A DNA stretch of 64,000 nucleotides. Origin: Vallitalea sp. (GTDB taxonomy: Bacteria; Bacillota; Clostridia; Lachnospirales; Vallitaleaceae). Positions 6,671-19,200 of the stretch are shown here, piece after piece; the first letter of the stretch is position 1; every line of letters starts with the position of its first letter. Location: the NCBI GenBank assembly GCA_025210515.1, contig JAOARM010000042.1:62001-126000 (forward strand), given 5' to 3'. A program made the translations under genes and the position numbers. Under the pieces are notes generated by a model. That model saw only the letters and a program-made list of their open reading frames with translations. It made no database searches and was not told the DNA's origin.

Positions 6671-9600
6671 ATGTTAAAGAAAACTTCAAAGATACTTATA
6701 TTAACTATTTTAATGGGGTTGTTAATTTCAAGTTCAGTTGTATATGCAGAAGACTGGAGAGTAAGCGGTTGGAGTGAAAGTGACCCTATAGGTATATGGA
6801 AGTTTAATGAATTTCCATATTTCACAGACTCAATTTTAGTAAAAGATAATGCAGCTAGACATGATATTTTTCCAGAAGACACTTATAACAAGTTAATAGA
6901 ATACATCCGTAGAGGATATGAAATAAAATATTATGTTAGACTTGATAAAAAAGAAATAGATGATGGTATTTTTCAATTCAAATTTAATGGTACAGATATA
7001 GGATGGGCTGAACAAGGGGTAAATGGTGTACAAAAAAACTGGATAACATTCTATTATACTCCCATTGATTTATACACTGGGTTTGACACTAGTCAGGATA
7101 AATATTATTTTACAGCAAAAACAGGAAGTTATGGTAGATTTTCTGGTAGGGAATGGCTTAAGATATGGCTTAGAACTCGTGGCGATGGTGGAGATGATAT
7201 GAATGTCATGAATTGCTACTTTGTATACGCTTTACTTGACAAAGCACAACCAAATATAATAAGCGTTAAGTACTATAATGATGAGAATCTAACCAATGAA
7301 ATAACAGATAATACTAAGTTATCATATAATGGAAGCCAGAATTCTATATATATGGCTGTAGAATTTGACGAAGATATTACAGTTAATGATATCAGCAGAA
7401 GTAATTTTATACGAACAAGTATGACACTTCAGAAAGAGGGAACAAATGAAGATACTGAAGTAGGAAGCTTTAAGTATTATAAGAAAGTTAATAATAATAA
7501 GGTAGTATTTGAATACAAAGTAAACTATGGTGACAAGGGACAATTACTATTAAGAAACGAGGATAAAGCTAAATTTTTAAAAGAAATAGAAAGTTTTAAT
7601 ATCAAAGATAAATACGATAATGAATTTAAAAGCACATTTATGATTGATAGTCAAGCCTATAACAGCGGAAAAACTTATAATATTACAATTGATGGTAATC
7701 CACCACAGATATCTGTGACAACAGTTGAACCAAAGGGATTAGAGGTTGAGTACAACATAATTGGAGGTAATGAGCAATATCTTAATTCTGGAGATATATT
7801 TGAAATAAAACTTAAATTTGATAGTGATGTGAATGTATCTAGTAATGGATTTATTAAATTGAACAACACTAATAAACTTAGCCATATCAAAGCAAAAGCC
7901 AAGTTTTATTTAGATGAAGATAAAATTAATAGAGATAATATAACAAATAAAAACAACTCAGTATATAACTATAAAAGAGGTGAATGGATTTATTACAGAT
8001 ATGTAGTTAATAATGGTGATGATACAAATATGTTGGCATATGAAAATGTTGCAAATCCAGTGGAAAATCTAGGAGTAAAAGATTATTATGGTAATATTGG
8101 GCAAATGCCTACATCAGGAGAAGGTGAAACAAAGAATTTTCCAGCTCTTGCTTATAATAAAAATAACCAAGCATTGAACATCTTTGTAGATACTATCTCT
8201 CCACGAATTGATTTTGGTAACAATAAATATACAACTTATAGAAATCAACATGTAATTAATCTTAATCCTATTGAAACAGGTAGTATGTTAGTTAATGGTA
8301 ACTTTGAATATGTAATAAATAAAAGTAGTATGCATCCAACTAATGGATCACTAAATAGTTGCTTAGGGAAGAAATCATATGGTTTTTCCAGCGGTGGAGG
8401 AACAATTAATATTACTATTAATGATGATCTCTATATAGGAACAGATGGATATACCCAATATGACCAAAAATATGATGAATTAAATATGACAGGTAAGTAT
8501 GAAAATGTAAATTATGTAGATGGGACAGCTAGTGATGTATTACATGAAGGAAGACGTGAGATAACAGGGAAGTTTTATGTTCACACTTATATAGAAGATA
8601 ATGCTGGAAATAAAACATGGGCAACATCCCAACCAATATATATGGATAATACTCATCCACAAATAAAACTAACTCCTAATGGGACTATCAATAAGTATGT
8701 CGGTGATATAGATGTCAATTTTGAATTATTAGGAGAAGAACCATCAGGATTTAAAAAGTATGAATATAGATGGATTTCTCCCGTAGATTTAGGTGGAAAA
8801 AAACTAAATAGAAATGATATGTATAAAACAGAAACAGATACTTATAAGTTACTTAGAGATAATAATAATAGTTGGATAACACGTAATACTTATTCTATGA
8901 GTAAAATACCTATTCCATCTCGTCAACAAAGACAACACGGGGCATCATATCTTCTAATAAGGACTTTTGATAATGCAGATAACATTAGCTATATTGTATC
9001 AGAACCTTATTATTTTGATAAAGAACCACCTGTTGTAAAGTTTAAGTCAGAATCTGGTGGGTTTGATAAGCCATTAAAAAACCATAAAATAATGGTTACT
9101 ATTGATGATAAAGACTCTAGATTAGCAGAATATAAATATTACTTTAGTAATAGTAATTTAACTAGAGAAATAGATGATGACATATGGGAATATCTTGATT
9201 TACAATTACCAGATTTACCAGATAACTATGATCCATTTGAAGAGTACAAAAAACCAAATAAGGATAAAGAAGATGAAGAGAAAGAATATAATATAAAACA
9301 AGCTATATTAGAAACAAATAAATGGAAAAAAGAGTCTCTAAATGGTCATGTAACTTTACATATATATGCGAAAGATAGTAGCGGAAACATAGTTATAGAT
9401 AGAACACATGTGAAAATTGACAATGGTGGATTTCCTATGATTAGTTTTGATTATGACAATGCAATAGGTAATAGATATAAAAGTGTAATTGGACATATTA
9501 ATTGTAGTGACGAAGCAGGTATTAAAACACTTGAGTATAAGTGGAGTCAGACAAAAGATGAGCCACAACAGTATGATTCTATTGATATAGCTAGTCTTGA

Positions 9601-12600
9601 TAAGAGTAATCTTAAAGTAGATACTGCTCCTTTTAATACATCAGGCGAATGGTACCTTCATGTTAGAGCAACAGATATCTTTGATAATGTGACTAAAAGT
9701 GTATCAGAAAAATATATAATTAATTCAACAGCACCAAACATTAAATTATTCCAAATAGATAATAGTAGAGTGTATGGTTCAAAAGAAAGAAATATAGCTA
9801 TAACTATAAATAAATCAGTTGATGATAAACTTGAGTATACATATGTGGTATATAGTAATAGCACATGTGATAATGAAATTAAAAGAGGAACATTCAGTAC
9901 TACATCTGAAATTGTAAATATACAATTAAATGATAGTAGTGACTTACAAGAATATTACTTCAAGTTTTACGATAGTCTTAATCAAGTAACTGAAAGTAGT
10001 ATTAAGGTACAAGCTAGATATGATAATACTCCTCCAACAGCTGATTTAATATATTCACCAGATAGCGGACAAGGAGTAACAGCTAACAATGTAACAGTAA
10101 CATTAAATAACATTTCTGATAATGTTTCTGTAAAAGATAATATTACAGTAAGTGAAGATAAGTATACCTTTACTGAAAATGGTGAACATATATTTACCCT
10201 TACTGATGAAATAGGAAATGAAAGAACGTATGTTGCTAGAGTTACATGGATTAAAGATGATAAACCAATAGTAAGAGTTAACACTAATAATGTTACTGGA
10301 CAAAGGTATAAATCATTATCATTTGATTTAATAGCACAAAGACCAACACAAAATGGTTATATTGATATAGTAGATCCACAGATATACTATCAGTTTAGTA
10401 CATTAAATAATGTAGAAGATAAGGATTATATTAAATATAAAAAAGGAGAAACAATTAGTTTATCTGAGAATGATGGAGAATATTATTTACATACTAAATT
10501 AGTTGATGGAGGAAGAAGTTTTACTAATATGTATGGTAAATATATACTTGATAAAACAATTAATGAACCAAAGCTTACATATTCATATGAGGATTCAGAA
10601 GGAACGGAATTAGATTGTACACAAGAGGAATATAACGCTTTATCAGATATTAATTCAATAGTAGAAGTTACACTAGAATTTGATGAAGATATAGTAATTA
10701 AAAGTGTTATCAATAATGATGGGAAAAATCTTCCTTGTGAAAACCAAGTAACGTATTATAATAACGATACTATAACAGTAACATATATGGATAAAGCAGG
10801 TAATGAAGGATCTAAAGAAATTGCTATAAGTAATATAAATCGTGTTGATGACAGTATAATAACTATAACACCTAATAAGTCTACCAATGGTGAAGTAGCA
10901 GTTGTTATTACAGCACCTTCTAATAAGAGGATTAATAATATTAAAGTAGATGATGAGCCAATTGATATGGATGCAGTTACGACTACAAAACAAGATAATA
11001 GTGAAGATAATTATCTAACAGCAAAATTTACACTATTAGATAATTGCAATATAAAAGTAGATATATTTAACAAAGATGATAAAGATGCTGTAGTTGATAC
11101 AGAGGAATATAATGTTACAAATATTGATAAAATAGCACCTGTTGGAAATATAGTTGTTAAAGACATAGATAAATACACGAAAACAACGGCTATTAAAATA
11201 ACAGATGAAAATCCTACTAAAGTAACTAAAGTAGAATTTATTAAAGAAGATAATAGCAAAGTAGTCTTTGATACAACAAGTAACTATACTTCACAAAATA
11301 TAATATATAATCATATTACTAATTCAGTAACTACCAAAATAAATGGTATCGTAAAATATTATTTTGAAGATAGTGCTAGTAATAAAGGAGAAGCACAAGA
11401 AAGCATTAATACAATAAATACAAACCTAGATATAAATAAAGTATCAGCAACTTATAAAGTAGGAGATAAAACATACAATGATATTGCAAGTATAGGAAAA
11501 GTTAATAAAGATGTAGAGGTAACAGTTAATATTCCAGAAGGGTATTATATCGTTAATAATTCTGGGAAAAACAAAAGACTTTTTGTCGTCGGAATGGAAT
11601 ATGACTTTTTAATATCTAATGGAATTAATATAGGTAAGTTTAGTGTTGACTTAACTAATACAATTAAAAAATCTGGTCCTAAACTAAAGTTAGAATATAC
11701 AATCGGTGGTAAAATTTACACAGAAGCACTTGTGAACGGTAAGACAAATCAAAATGTTTTAATTACAGTAACATCAGATGATAATATTTCCAAAGTAGTT
11801 TTTGACTCAGTAGAAGATTCTGAAGCACCATACAGCTATGAATTTAGTGAAAATAAAATTATAAATATCGTAGCTACTGATACAATAGGAAATACAACAA
11901 CATTAAAAGCGTCTATAGATTGCATAGATAAAGAACCTGTAAGAGCTGGATTATTCTCACTGTATACAAAACCTACTAAAGATAATATTAAATTACAATT
12001 TCTAGCTACTAAGCCAGTAGATATAATAGAAGTTAGAAAAAATGGAAATATAGATCCACATCAAAACGTTAGTAATAATGTAGATAAGTATGAATTTATA
12101 GTTAATGATAATGGTACGTACAGTGTAAAATACAGAGATGATATTGGAAATGAGAAGGTTGTTTCCCTTGAAGTAAATAATATTGATAGGACAGCTCCAA
12201 ATATCAAACTATTATATAATGGAAAAGAAACAAAACCAGTAACTAATGATACAGTAATGGTATCTGTTGAATTAGTTAATAAAAGTCAAGAACCTCATGG
12301 AATAAAGGTACTTAATACTATAGGTAATTCAAATAGCTATTTATTTAAAGAAAATGGTAAGTTTACTTTTAGGGTTTCTGATATGGCAGGAAACGTAACA
12401 GAGAAGGAAGTAATTATTACTAGTATTGATAGAGAGCCTATCGCTTATAAGTTAACTTATTCTGAAACAAACCTTACAAAAAATGATATAGTAGCAACAA
12501 TTGCTATAGATAAAAATGAAAAAAATTATAGAATATTGAATTCAGACATTGATCAAGATAATATGGTAAATAGTGTTAATAAAAAAGTAAATATAACAGG

Positions 12601-13249
12601 TAATATAATTTCTATTACATTTGATGACAATGGATATTATCAATTATTTTTATCTGATGAGGCAGGGAATAAATCAACTATTCTATTAAGAGTAAAAAAT
12701 ATTGATAGAATTAAGCCAACTCTTAAGTTTAAAAATGATTATGTTGTTACACGAAAAGGAGTAATGCCAAAGCTTAATGATGTAATCGCTTATGATACTC
12801 ATGATGGTGATATCAAAGAAAAAGTAAATATAGAAGTACTTGATGTATCAACAGAGGGAGATAAGACAATAGCATATACAGTAAGTGATACGGCAGGTAA
12901 TACAGTAACGTTAAATAGAGTAATTAAAGTAATAAGTGAAGATGATTATACAGTGGTAATCGACGGAAAAATAAATCCAAAATCATTTTATTCAAACGGG
13001 GAAGAAACAGATATTAAAGTATTTAATTTTGTTGAAAATGCAACAATTAAATATATTGAAGGTAAAGTTAAAGATGGAGAATTTAAGCAAAATGGACAAG
13101 TTTACAGTATACTGCTAGATACAATAGATGATAATAAACTAGGAAGTGAAGAAATTAAATTATCTTTTGATAAGTCAGGTTGGTATACTATATATATTAT
13201 GGATTTGAATAGACAAACAGCATCATTCTCTGTTTGGATTACGGAATAA
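6671..13249 (+). CDS. Giant exported Ig-like repeat surface protein (2192 aa)
   Basis: Large secreted protein. The signal peptide MLKKTSKILILTILMGLLIS ends near VYA/ED (residue 26). ATG 6671 has GAAAGGA before it; the in-frame ATG 6653 does not. The rest is a chain of Ig-like/cadherin-like beta domains, marked by recurring domain starts (DNTHPQIKL about 659, DNTPPTADL about 1118, DKIAPVGNI about 1486, DRTAPNIKL about 1838) and ends of the form D-x-A-G-N. The last full repeat (about 2012-2090, with YDTHDGDIKEKVNI and YTVSDTAGNTVTLN) resembles DUF5011/Big_3 Ig-like domains. No SLH, LPXTG or enzymatic domain is visible. It lies 46 nt before the SLH protein gene, so both are probably one transcript. 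Adhesin or structural role is inference. Confidence 0.85.
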   Translation: MLKKTSKILILTILMGLLISSSVVYAEDWRVSGWSESDPIGIWKFNEFPYFTDSILVKDNAARHDIFPEDTYNKLIEYIRRGYEIKYYVRLDKKEIDDGIFQFKFNGTDIGWAEQGVNGVQKNWITFYYTPIDLYTGFDTSQDKYYFTAKTGSYGRFSGREWLKIWLRTRGDGGDDMNVMNCYFVYALLDKAQPNIISVKYYNDENLTNEITDNTKLSYNGSQNSIYMAVEFDEDITVNDISRSNFIRTSMTLQKEGTNEDTEVGSFKYYKKVNNNKVVFEYKVNYGDKGQLLLRNEDKAKFLKEIESFNIKDKYDNEFKSTFMIDSQAYNSGKTYNITIDGNPPQISVTTVEPKGLEVEYNIIGGNEQYLNSGDIFEIKLKFDSDVNVSSNGFIKLNNTNKLSHIKAKAKFYLDEDKINRDNITNKNNSVYNYKRGEWIYYRYVVNNGDDTNMLAYENVANPVENLGVKDYYGNIGQMPTSGEGETKNFPALAYNKNNQALNIFVDTISPRIDFGNNKYTTYRNQHVINLNPIETGSMLVNGNFEYVINKSSMHPTNGSLNSCLGKKSYGFSSGGGTINITINDDLYIGTDGYTQYDQKYDELNMTGKYENVNYVDGTASDVLHEGRREITGKFYVHTYIEDNAGNKTWATSQPIYMDNTHPQIKLTPNGTINKYVGDIDVNFELLGEEPSGFKKYEYRWISPVDLGGKKLNRNDMYKTETDTYKLLRDNNNSWITRNTYSMSKIPIPSRQQRQHGASYLLIRTFDNADNISYIVSEPYYFDKEPPVVKFKSESGGFDKPLKNHKIMVTIDDKDSRLAEYKYYFSNSNLTREIDDDIWEYLDLQLPDLPDNYDPFEEYKKPNKDKEDEEKEYNIKQAILETNKWKKESLNGHVTLHIYAKDSSGNIVIDRTHVKIDNGGFPMISFDYDNAIGNRYKSVIGHINCSDEAGIKTLEYKWSQTKDEPQQYDSIDIASLDKSNLKVDTAPFNTSGEWYLHVRATDIFDNVTKSVSEKYIINSTAPNIKLFQIDNSRVYGSKERNIAITINKSVDDKLEYTYVVYSNSTCDNEIKRGTFSTTSEIVNIQLNDSSDLQEYYFKFYDSLNQVTESSIKVQARYDNTPPTADLIYSPDSGQGVTANNVTVTLNNISDNVSVKDNITVSEDKYTFTENGEHIFTLTDEIGNERTYVARVTWIKDDKPIVRVNTNNVTGQRYKSLSFDLIAQRPTQNGYIDIVDPQIYYQFSTLNNVEDKDYIKYKKGETISLSENDGEYYLHTKLVDGGRSFTNMYGKYILDKTINEPKLTYSYEDSEGTELDCTQEEYNALSDINSIVEVTLEFDEDIVIKSVINNDGKNLPCENQVTYYNNDTITVTYMDKAGNEGSKEIAISNINRVDDSIITITPNKSTNGEVAVVITAPSNKRINNIKVDDEPIDMDAVTTTKQDNSEDNYLTAKFTLLDNCNIKVDIFNKDDKDAVVDTEEYNVTNIDKIAPVGNIVVKDIDKYTKTTAIKITDENPTKVTKVEFIKEDNSKVVFDTTSNYTSQNIIYNHITNSVTTKINGIVKYYFEDSASNKGEAQESINTINTNLDINKVSATYKVGDKTYNDIASIGKVNKDVEVTVNIPEGYYIVNNSGKNKRLFVVGMEYDFLISNGINIGKFSVDLTNTIKKSGPKLKLEYTIGGKIYTEALVNGKTNQNVLITVTSDDNISKVVFDSVEDSEAPYSYEFSENKIINIVATDTIGNTTTLKASIDCIDKEPVRAGLFSLYTKPTKDNIKLQFLATKPVDIIEVRKNGNIDPHQNVSNNVDKYEFIVNDNGTYSVKYRDDIGNEKVVSLEVNNIDRTAPNIKLLYNGKETKPVTNDTVMVSVELVNKSQEPHGIKVLNTIGNSNSYLFKENGKFTFRVSDMAGNVTEKEVIITSIDREPIAYKLTYSETNLTKNDIVATIAIDKNEKNYRILNSDIDQDNMVNSVNKKVNITGNIISITFDDNGYYQLFLSDEAGNKSTILLRVKNIDRIKPTLKFKNDYVVTRKGVMPKLNDVIAYDTHDGDIKEKVNIEVLDVSTEGDKTIAYTVSDTAGNTVTLNRVIKVISEDDYTVVIDGKINPKSFYSNGEETDIKVFNFVENATIKYIEGKVKDGEFKQNGQVYSILLDTIDDNKLGSEEIKLSFDKSGWYTIYIMDLNRQTASFSVWITE

Positions 13250-13295
13250 GATAATTAAGTTAAGCTTCATAAAGTAATAGAAAAGGAAGGTTTGT

Positions 13296-16200
13296 ATGAA
13301 AAGAATAATATCAGTACTATTATCAATAGTTTTATTATTAAACATAACGTTACCTAGTGTATATGCAGTTGGTGAAATTAGTAAAAAGGAAAAGCGAGTC
13401 ACACTAAGTAATGAAATAATTAATTTATCTGTAAACGATAAAGGTAGATTTAACGTAAGAACTACAGAGCTTGGAAATCCAATTAGATCAGATGACTCTA
13501 ATAAGACATTATTATTTCATGATGGGGAAAATGAAACTTCATTTGCCACGTTAAGAATAGATGGAGAAGATTATATATTTGGAGAAAAATATGCTTATTC
13601 ACTTTCAAGAAAAGCTGAATTAGTAGGGAAAACAGTTAAATCAGATAATTCAATTGTAACAACATACAAGATTGGTACAGGTGATAAGGTAATTAAGGTA
13701 ATACAAACCTTAAGTATCATTAATGATCCAGATAATGCTAACTATGGTAATGTTTATGTTAAGTATTTAGTTAATAACTATACAGGAAAAAAGGTTAATA
13801 TAGGTGCAAGAGTATTACAAGATATTATGTTAGGTGAAAATGATGGATGTGCAATTAAAGTAGGAGACAAATATTTCGAGAGAGAAATAGAATTTACTGG
13901 AACTGATGTTCCAGATATATGGGGAGCAGCAGATAATGAGTTTGCACCTAATGTAGTAGGATATGGGTATACTAACGGCTGGGGTAATATAAAACCTAAT
14001 AAATTAATAATAGGTCATTGGCAAGGATTGGCACAGACTACATATGATTATACAGTGGATAACACTATGAATTTTACAATGGAAAGTGAATATGGAAGAA
14101 AAGATACTGCAATAGCATATTATTGGAATCCAAAATCAGTTAATAACAATGAAACAGTAAAATTTGAGACATATTATGGATTGGGTCAGATATATGATAA
14201 GGAACTTACCTATGCTACTAATATATCAGCACCTGCACAAATGGTACTTAATGATGATAAAACAGAATATACGAATAATGGAGAATTTGAGGTTGCTGTA
14301 TCTATAGGAAATAATCTACCTAATTCTATAGAAATATATGATGTTATGGCATATTTAACATTTGAAGATGCAGGTGATATATTAACACTTAATGACGATG
14401 TATCACTTAAAGGGACTAAGCTTATTAAAGTTGGTGGAGAATATACGTTTAGATGGAAATTTAAAGCAAAGCCAGGTGCTGATTATAGAGCTATTAGATA
14501 TAAAGTGGATATGTATGATTCACGGAATGTATATAAAGAAGGCGATGAAATTCCAGAGGGAAGTAGAGTTGGAGATGTTAAACTAAATGAAATATATAGC
14601 GTTTCTAAAGCTTTAATACTTCCAGGTAAGACAGGTGAGCCACCAAAGATAACATTTGATACTATATCACCTAATGAACTTTATTATAGTGGGAAGAACC
14701 TAGTAAGTGTAAAATGTACAGGCATACCTATGTTAATGAATAAGGGAAACTGGGAATTACAATATAGAATTAATAAGGGAGACTATAACACTGTACCATC
14801 AAATGATATTAATATAATAACTGATACTAATTCACTTGAGATAATGTTTGAAGAACAGTTTGACGTTGGGGAAATGGAATTCAGAATTAAAATACTAAAT
14901 GATTTATATACAGATGGAGATGACGAAACTAAACATATTAAAAAAGATGATATTCTAAGTATACCTGGTAAAATTATGATTACCAAAAATAAGGCAGTAA
15001 TGTCAAGAACATATGGTATGTTAGCTATTGTATCAGATTATAGCTATAATAATGGGAAATATTCTAGATATCATCATCCAATTCCTCTTGCCGATGAGAA
15101 AGAACTAAAGGCATTAGAAAAATCAATAAATGATGCAAATAACACAGATAAACAAAATATTAATAAAAAAACTACCGATAGAGAAATATTAATGGTCATT
15201 AGAGGTGACATAAGAGCAATCAAAGATAATGGACAACTGTCAAAGTACGTAGTATATGCACAAAATAAGAAAGCCATAATAAATAACGTTATTACATATG
15301 CTTCAGCAGTTCCAATAACAATACAGTATGTTGCATCTAATTCAAATAATAATAGAGATTCTATTGAATATTTCTCTAACAATAAAGATGCAATGAGTGA
15401 TACTCTTGAAAACTTACTTAAGAAAACAACAATTCCTGATAGTTTTAACAAAGTTGCAAGTGGAAAACTGAAACCAGGAGTTAAAGCTGATATTGATTAT
15501 GATTTTACTTATGAAGATGAATCAATTGATTATAATTGTGATGCCAAAAATATTATGGGTACAATTAGTGGTAAAGCAGGATTTGATATGACTCATAAGT
15601 TAACAGGCTTAGTATCAAAACAAAAAGGAGCATTAGTTGTAACTGGTTTAGGAGTTCTAGGAATTAATTCAGGTGATGGATTTGATTTTTGGAGAGATAC
15701 GTTTTTAGTTAAATTAGAGGATAATGTTATATACTCATTAGACATAAACAAAGATAAAGACGAAGAGACAGCAACAGATTTGTCAAGAGTCAACTTTGAA
15801 CTTAGTGGTATAGGATCAGTGCTTAATAAAGCACTAGACGGTATTCCAGTGCAAATATTTGGAGTAAGATTAGTAAAAGATAATAATAAAGATATGCTTA
15901 CGTTTAATGCAACTGCTGATTTAATAATGTTTCCTGGTGGTGTAGTTATAAATGCAAAAGATGTATTTTATTCTACTAAAGGATATGAAGGACTAATAAT
16001 TGATGCAAAAGCAAAACCAGAGAAAAGTATTGGAATGATCAAAGATTTGGATTTGAAAGTTGGAGTTGATACATATAATGGTGCATTTAGTATAAAAGGA
16101 AAAGCGACTATTCAAGTCGTAAAATGCCATGTGGAATTTAGTATGATAAAAGAAAGTATGAATGATACTTGGTATCTTAATGACTGTGTTCTTGCAGGTG

Positions 16201-19200
16201 GAACAACTAATCCAGGTATTCCTATTTTTGGTGGAGCTGCATTTATAACAAAACTAGGTGGTGGTGTAAGAAATCTACAAGTACTTACTAACCCATATTT
16301 TGATAATCCAGACGCATTATTTACTATAGTTGCGTTAATGGATCTTGAAGTTGCAAAAGTAATAGAAGGACCTTTTGAAGGTCAATTCACTAAGAGATAT
16401 ATACTAGTAGAATCAGATAAGCCAATGATAAAAAAACAAAAGATTTTCAAAAAACTAGTAGGGAAAATATGTTGGGATACAGGTACGGAAGAAAAATTCT
16501 ACTTAGATGCAAATGCTATTATGGAAGTAGCAGGTATAGTTAAAGGAACAGCAAATCTGCACATTTCAGATATATTCTTTCAAGGTACATGTGATTTAAG
16601 AGTAACAATTCCAAAACAAGTTCCTATCGTTGGAGGTAAAACTATTGGAAAAGCAGACTTTGGAGTTGATACTAATAAAATGTGGGGTTCTCTTGGTATT
16701 GACTTGAAACTAAAAAAAATAGAAGTAGGAGCTACTTATTGGTGGAGAAAAAGATGGGATTTTATTATTGGAGAAGCAGGACCAATAAATGATAAAAATA
16801 TATTAAAAGCACCAACAGGAGGACTATACCAAGGAACTACTCTTGACGATAATGGTGAAAAAATAGATTATATGATTGGAACAAATGTTGAAGAACAAAA
16901 AGGAAAATTCGTTAATAACTCTTTCAAAAGTATGAGATTAATATCAAGTCCAAAGTCAGAAAGAATAGATTATGTTGGTGATAACATTCAACTAAATGTT
17001 CCAACAAACCAATATCACCATAATGATCTTGATCTGAAAGGTAAACACATTTATGATATTAAGCTAAATGTTGCACAAAATACAAAGCTTGTATTTGAAT
17101 ACTTAGGAGAAAACCAACCTAATATTGCAATATGTTCCAATACAAATGTTAAATATAAAGAGAATGATAATAAACAAGAAGATAATACTTACATAATTGA
17201 AAATGCTTCATATTCACTTAATCCTGTTAATTATGTATATGCTAATAAGAAATATCAGGCTTTAATAGGTTTTACAGATGATGGAGAAAAGGAGTTTGTA
17301 ATTGTATCAGATGTAGAATTAAATAATTGCATTACATATACGGATACTATAAGTGATGATATAGAAAGCAATTATGTATATGAAGTAACTATGGATACAA
17401 CTGATAAAACAAAGCTTGGATTTTCACCTAGTTCAAATGATGACTTACAAATTGAAGTATATGAAGTTGCAGGAACTACTATTGATGGTAAATCTGTAGT
17501 AGGTGATAAATATAATGATTTAACACAAAGCGATTTTGTATATGGCAATAAGAAAATAAAATATATATCAGGATTCCAAGCAGGATTAAAAGATAAAAAA
17601 ATTATAATAACTTCAAATAAAGAGCTAACTAGTACAAAAGTTATAGAAGAATACGCTATAGATATAAAACCTAAAAGTAAAAATGAATCAGATATAGTTG
17701 TTGAATTTATTTCAAAAGACAGTATAGAAAATGCAGAGATATTCTACATGACAGATGAAAGTGGCAACCTAATTAATCTCCCAAGTGGTGATATTAGTAA
17801 TTTATATGGTGAAAGAATAATAGATTCAGTAACATATAGTTCAATGCTATTTCCATTTGAAAAAACAGGGAAATATTATATACACTCAAGTGCAAAAATT
17901 GAAGATGAACCTCTTACCACAGTATATGAAATTGAAAGAATGCCACAGCTAGATAAAAATTCAGTTAGAGTAAAAGAAAATGGAATCTCCTCTCAGAAAT
18001 TAGATGTATCTTGGAGTGGTAGTAATTATCGATATGCAGCAGATGAAAATAAGCACATAGAACGTACAATTTTTAGATTCTATTTAGTTGATGACAGTAA
18101 TATTAAAACTGGAGAAGATGGTCAATTAAAAGATGAGACAGGAGCACTTTTAGGATCATATACTATTGAAGAAAATGGAATTAATAAGTATACTGTAGAT
18201 ATTCCAAAGGGTACTCCAACAGGAGATTATCGCATTAAGACTGTCCTTTCAACAGAAGGATTGTGTCAGAGATTTGCTTACTCAAATGTTATTAATTATG
18301 TTAGTAGATATACACCAAAAAGTGTTAATAATATTACTGCAAGTTCAATAGGAAATGGATTATTAGATGTATCTTGGCAAAAAACAGAAGATGTAGAAGA
18401 ATATTATATTGAAGTATTTGATGAAAATAAAAATATAATTGATTGTTTTGGAGTTGCTACTGTTGATGGAAAAACTACTCAAACTGTAATAGGAGGGGTA
18501 TATGAAACATATAATCCAGACAAACCTGACGAATCAGAGGTAGCAGGTCTAGAGACAGGAAAAACTTATAAAGTTGGAGTAACTCCTGTTAAGATAATTA
18601 ATGATAACACAAGAATAGTAGGAGAAACAGCATATAGTGCTAATATATTACTAAGAAAACCAACACCTCCAGAAATAAATATAGATCTTGGAGAAAATAC
18701 TTTTAGTAGAACTGAATCATCTTATAAAATTGAAGATGGTAACGCAATAACTGAGACAGTTCAAGTAAAAGGGATAAATAACAAAGCACCACTAATAACT
18801 ATAACTACTAATTCAGATTGTAATATGAAGATTTTATTAGATAAAGTTGAACTGCAAAGTACGAACCAATCAACCAATAAAGTAGAATTACAAGCAAATA
18901 GGTTAACAGAAGGAGTACATTATCTGGATGTAATTGCACAGAATGAATATGGAGATTATAACAATAAATCATTAAAATTCTATGTAGACACAAGAGCACC
19001 AGAATTATTACTTGATGCACCAGCAAATAATCAGTACATTGACGCCGATATATCAGACATTACAGTAAGAGGTAAAACAGAAGTAGGAGCAACAGTTATA
19101 GTAAATGAAACACCAATAGATGTTAATGACAAAGGTGTATTTGAAGGAAGCATATCTATTGATACAGATAATGTTAAAACAATACTTAATATTGAGGTGA

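Noticed and set aside
7322-11259. Several minus-strand open frames of 66-106 codons in the Ig-repeat gene
   Set aside because: Antisense to a continuous 2192-codon gene, without ribosome binding sites or domain content.
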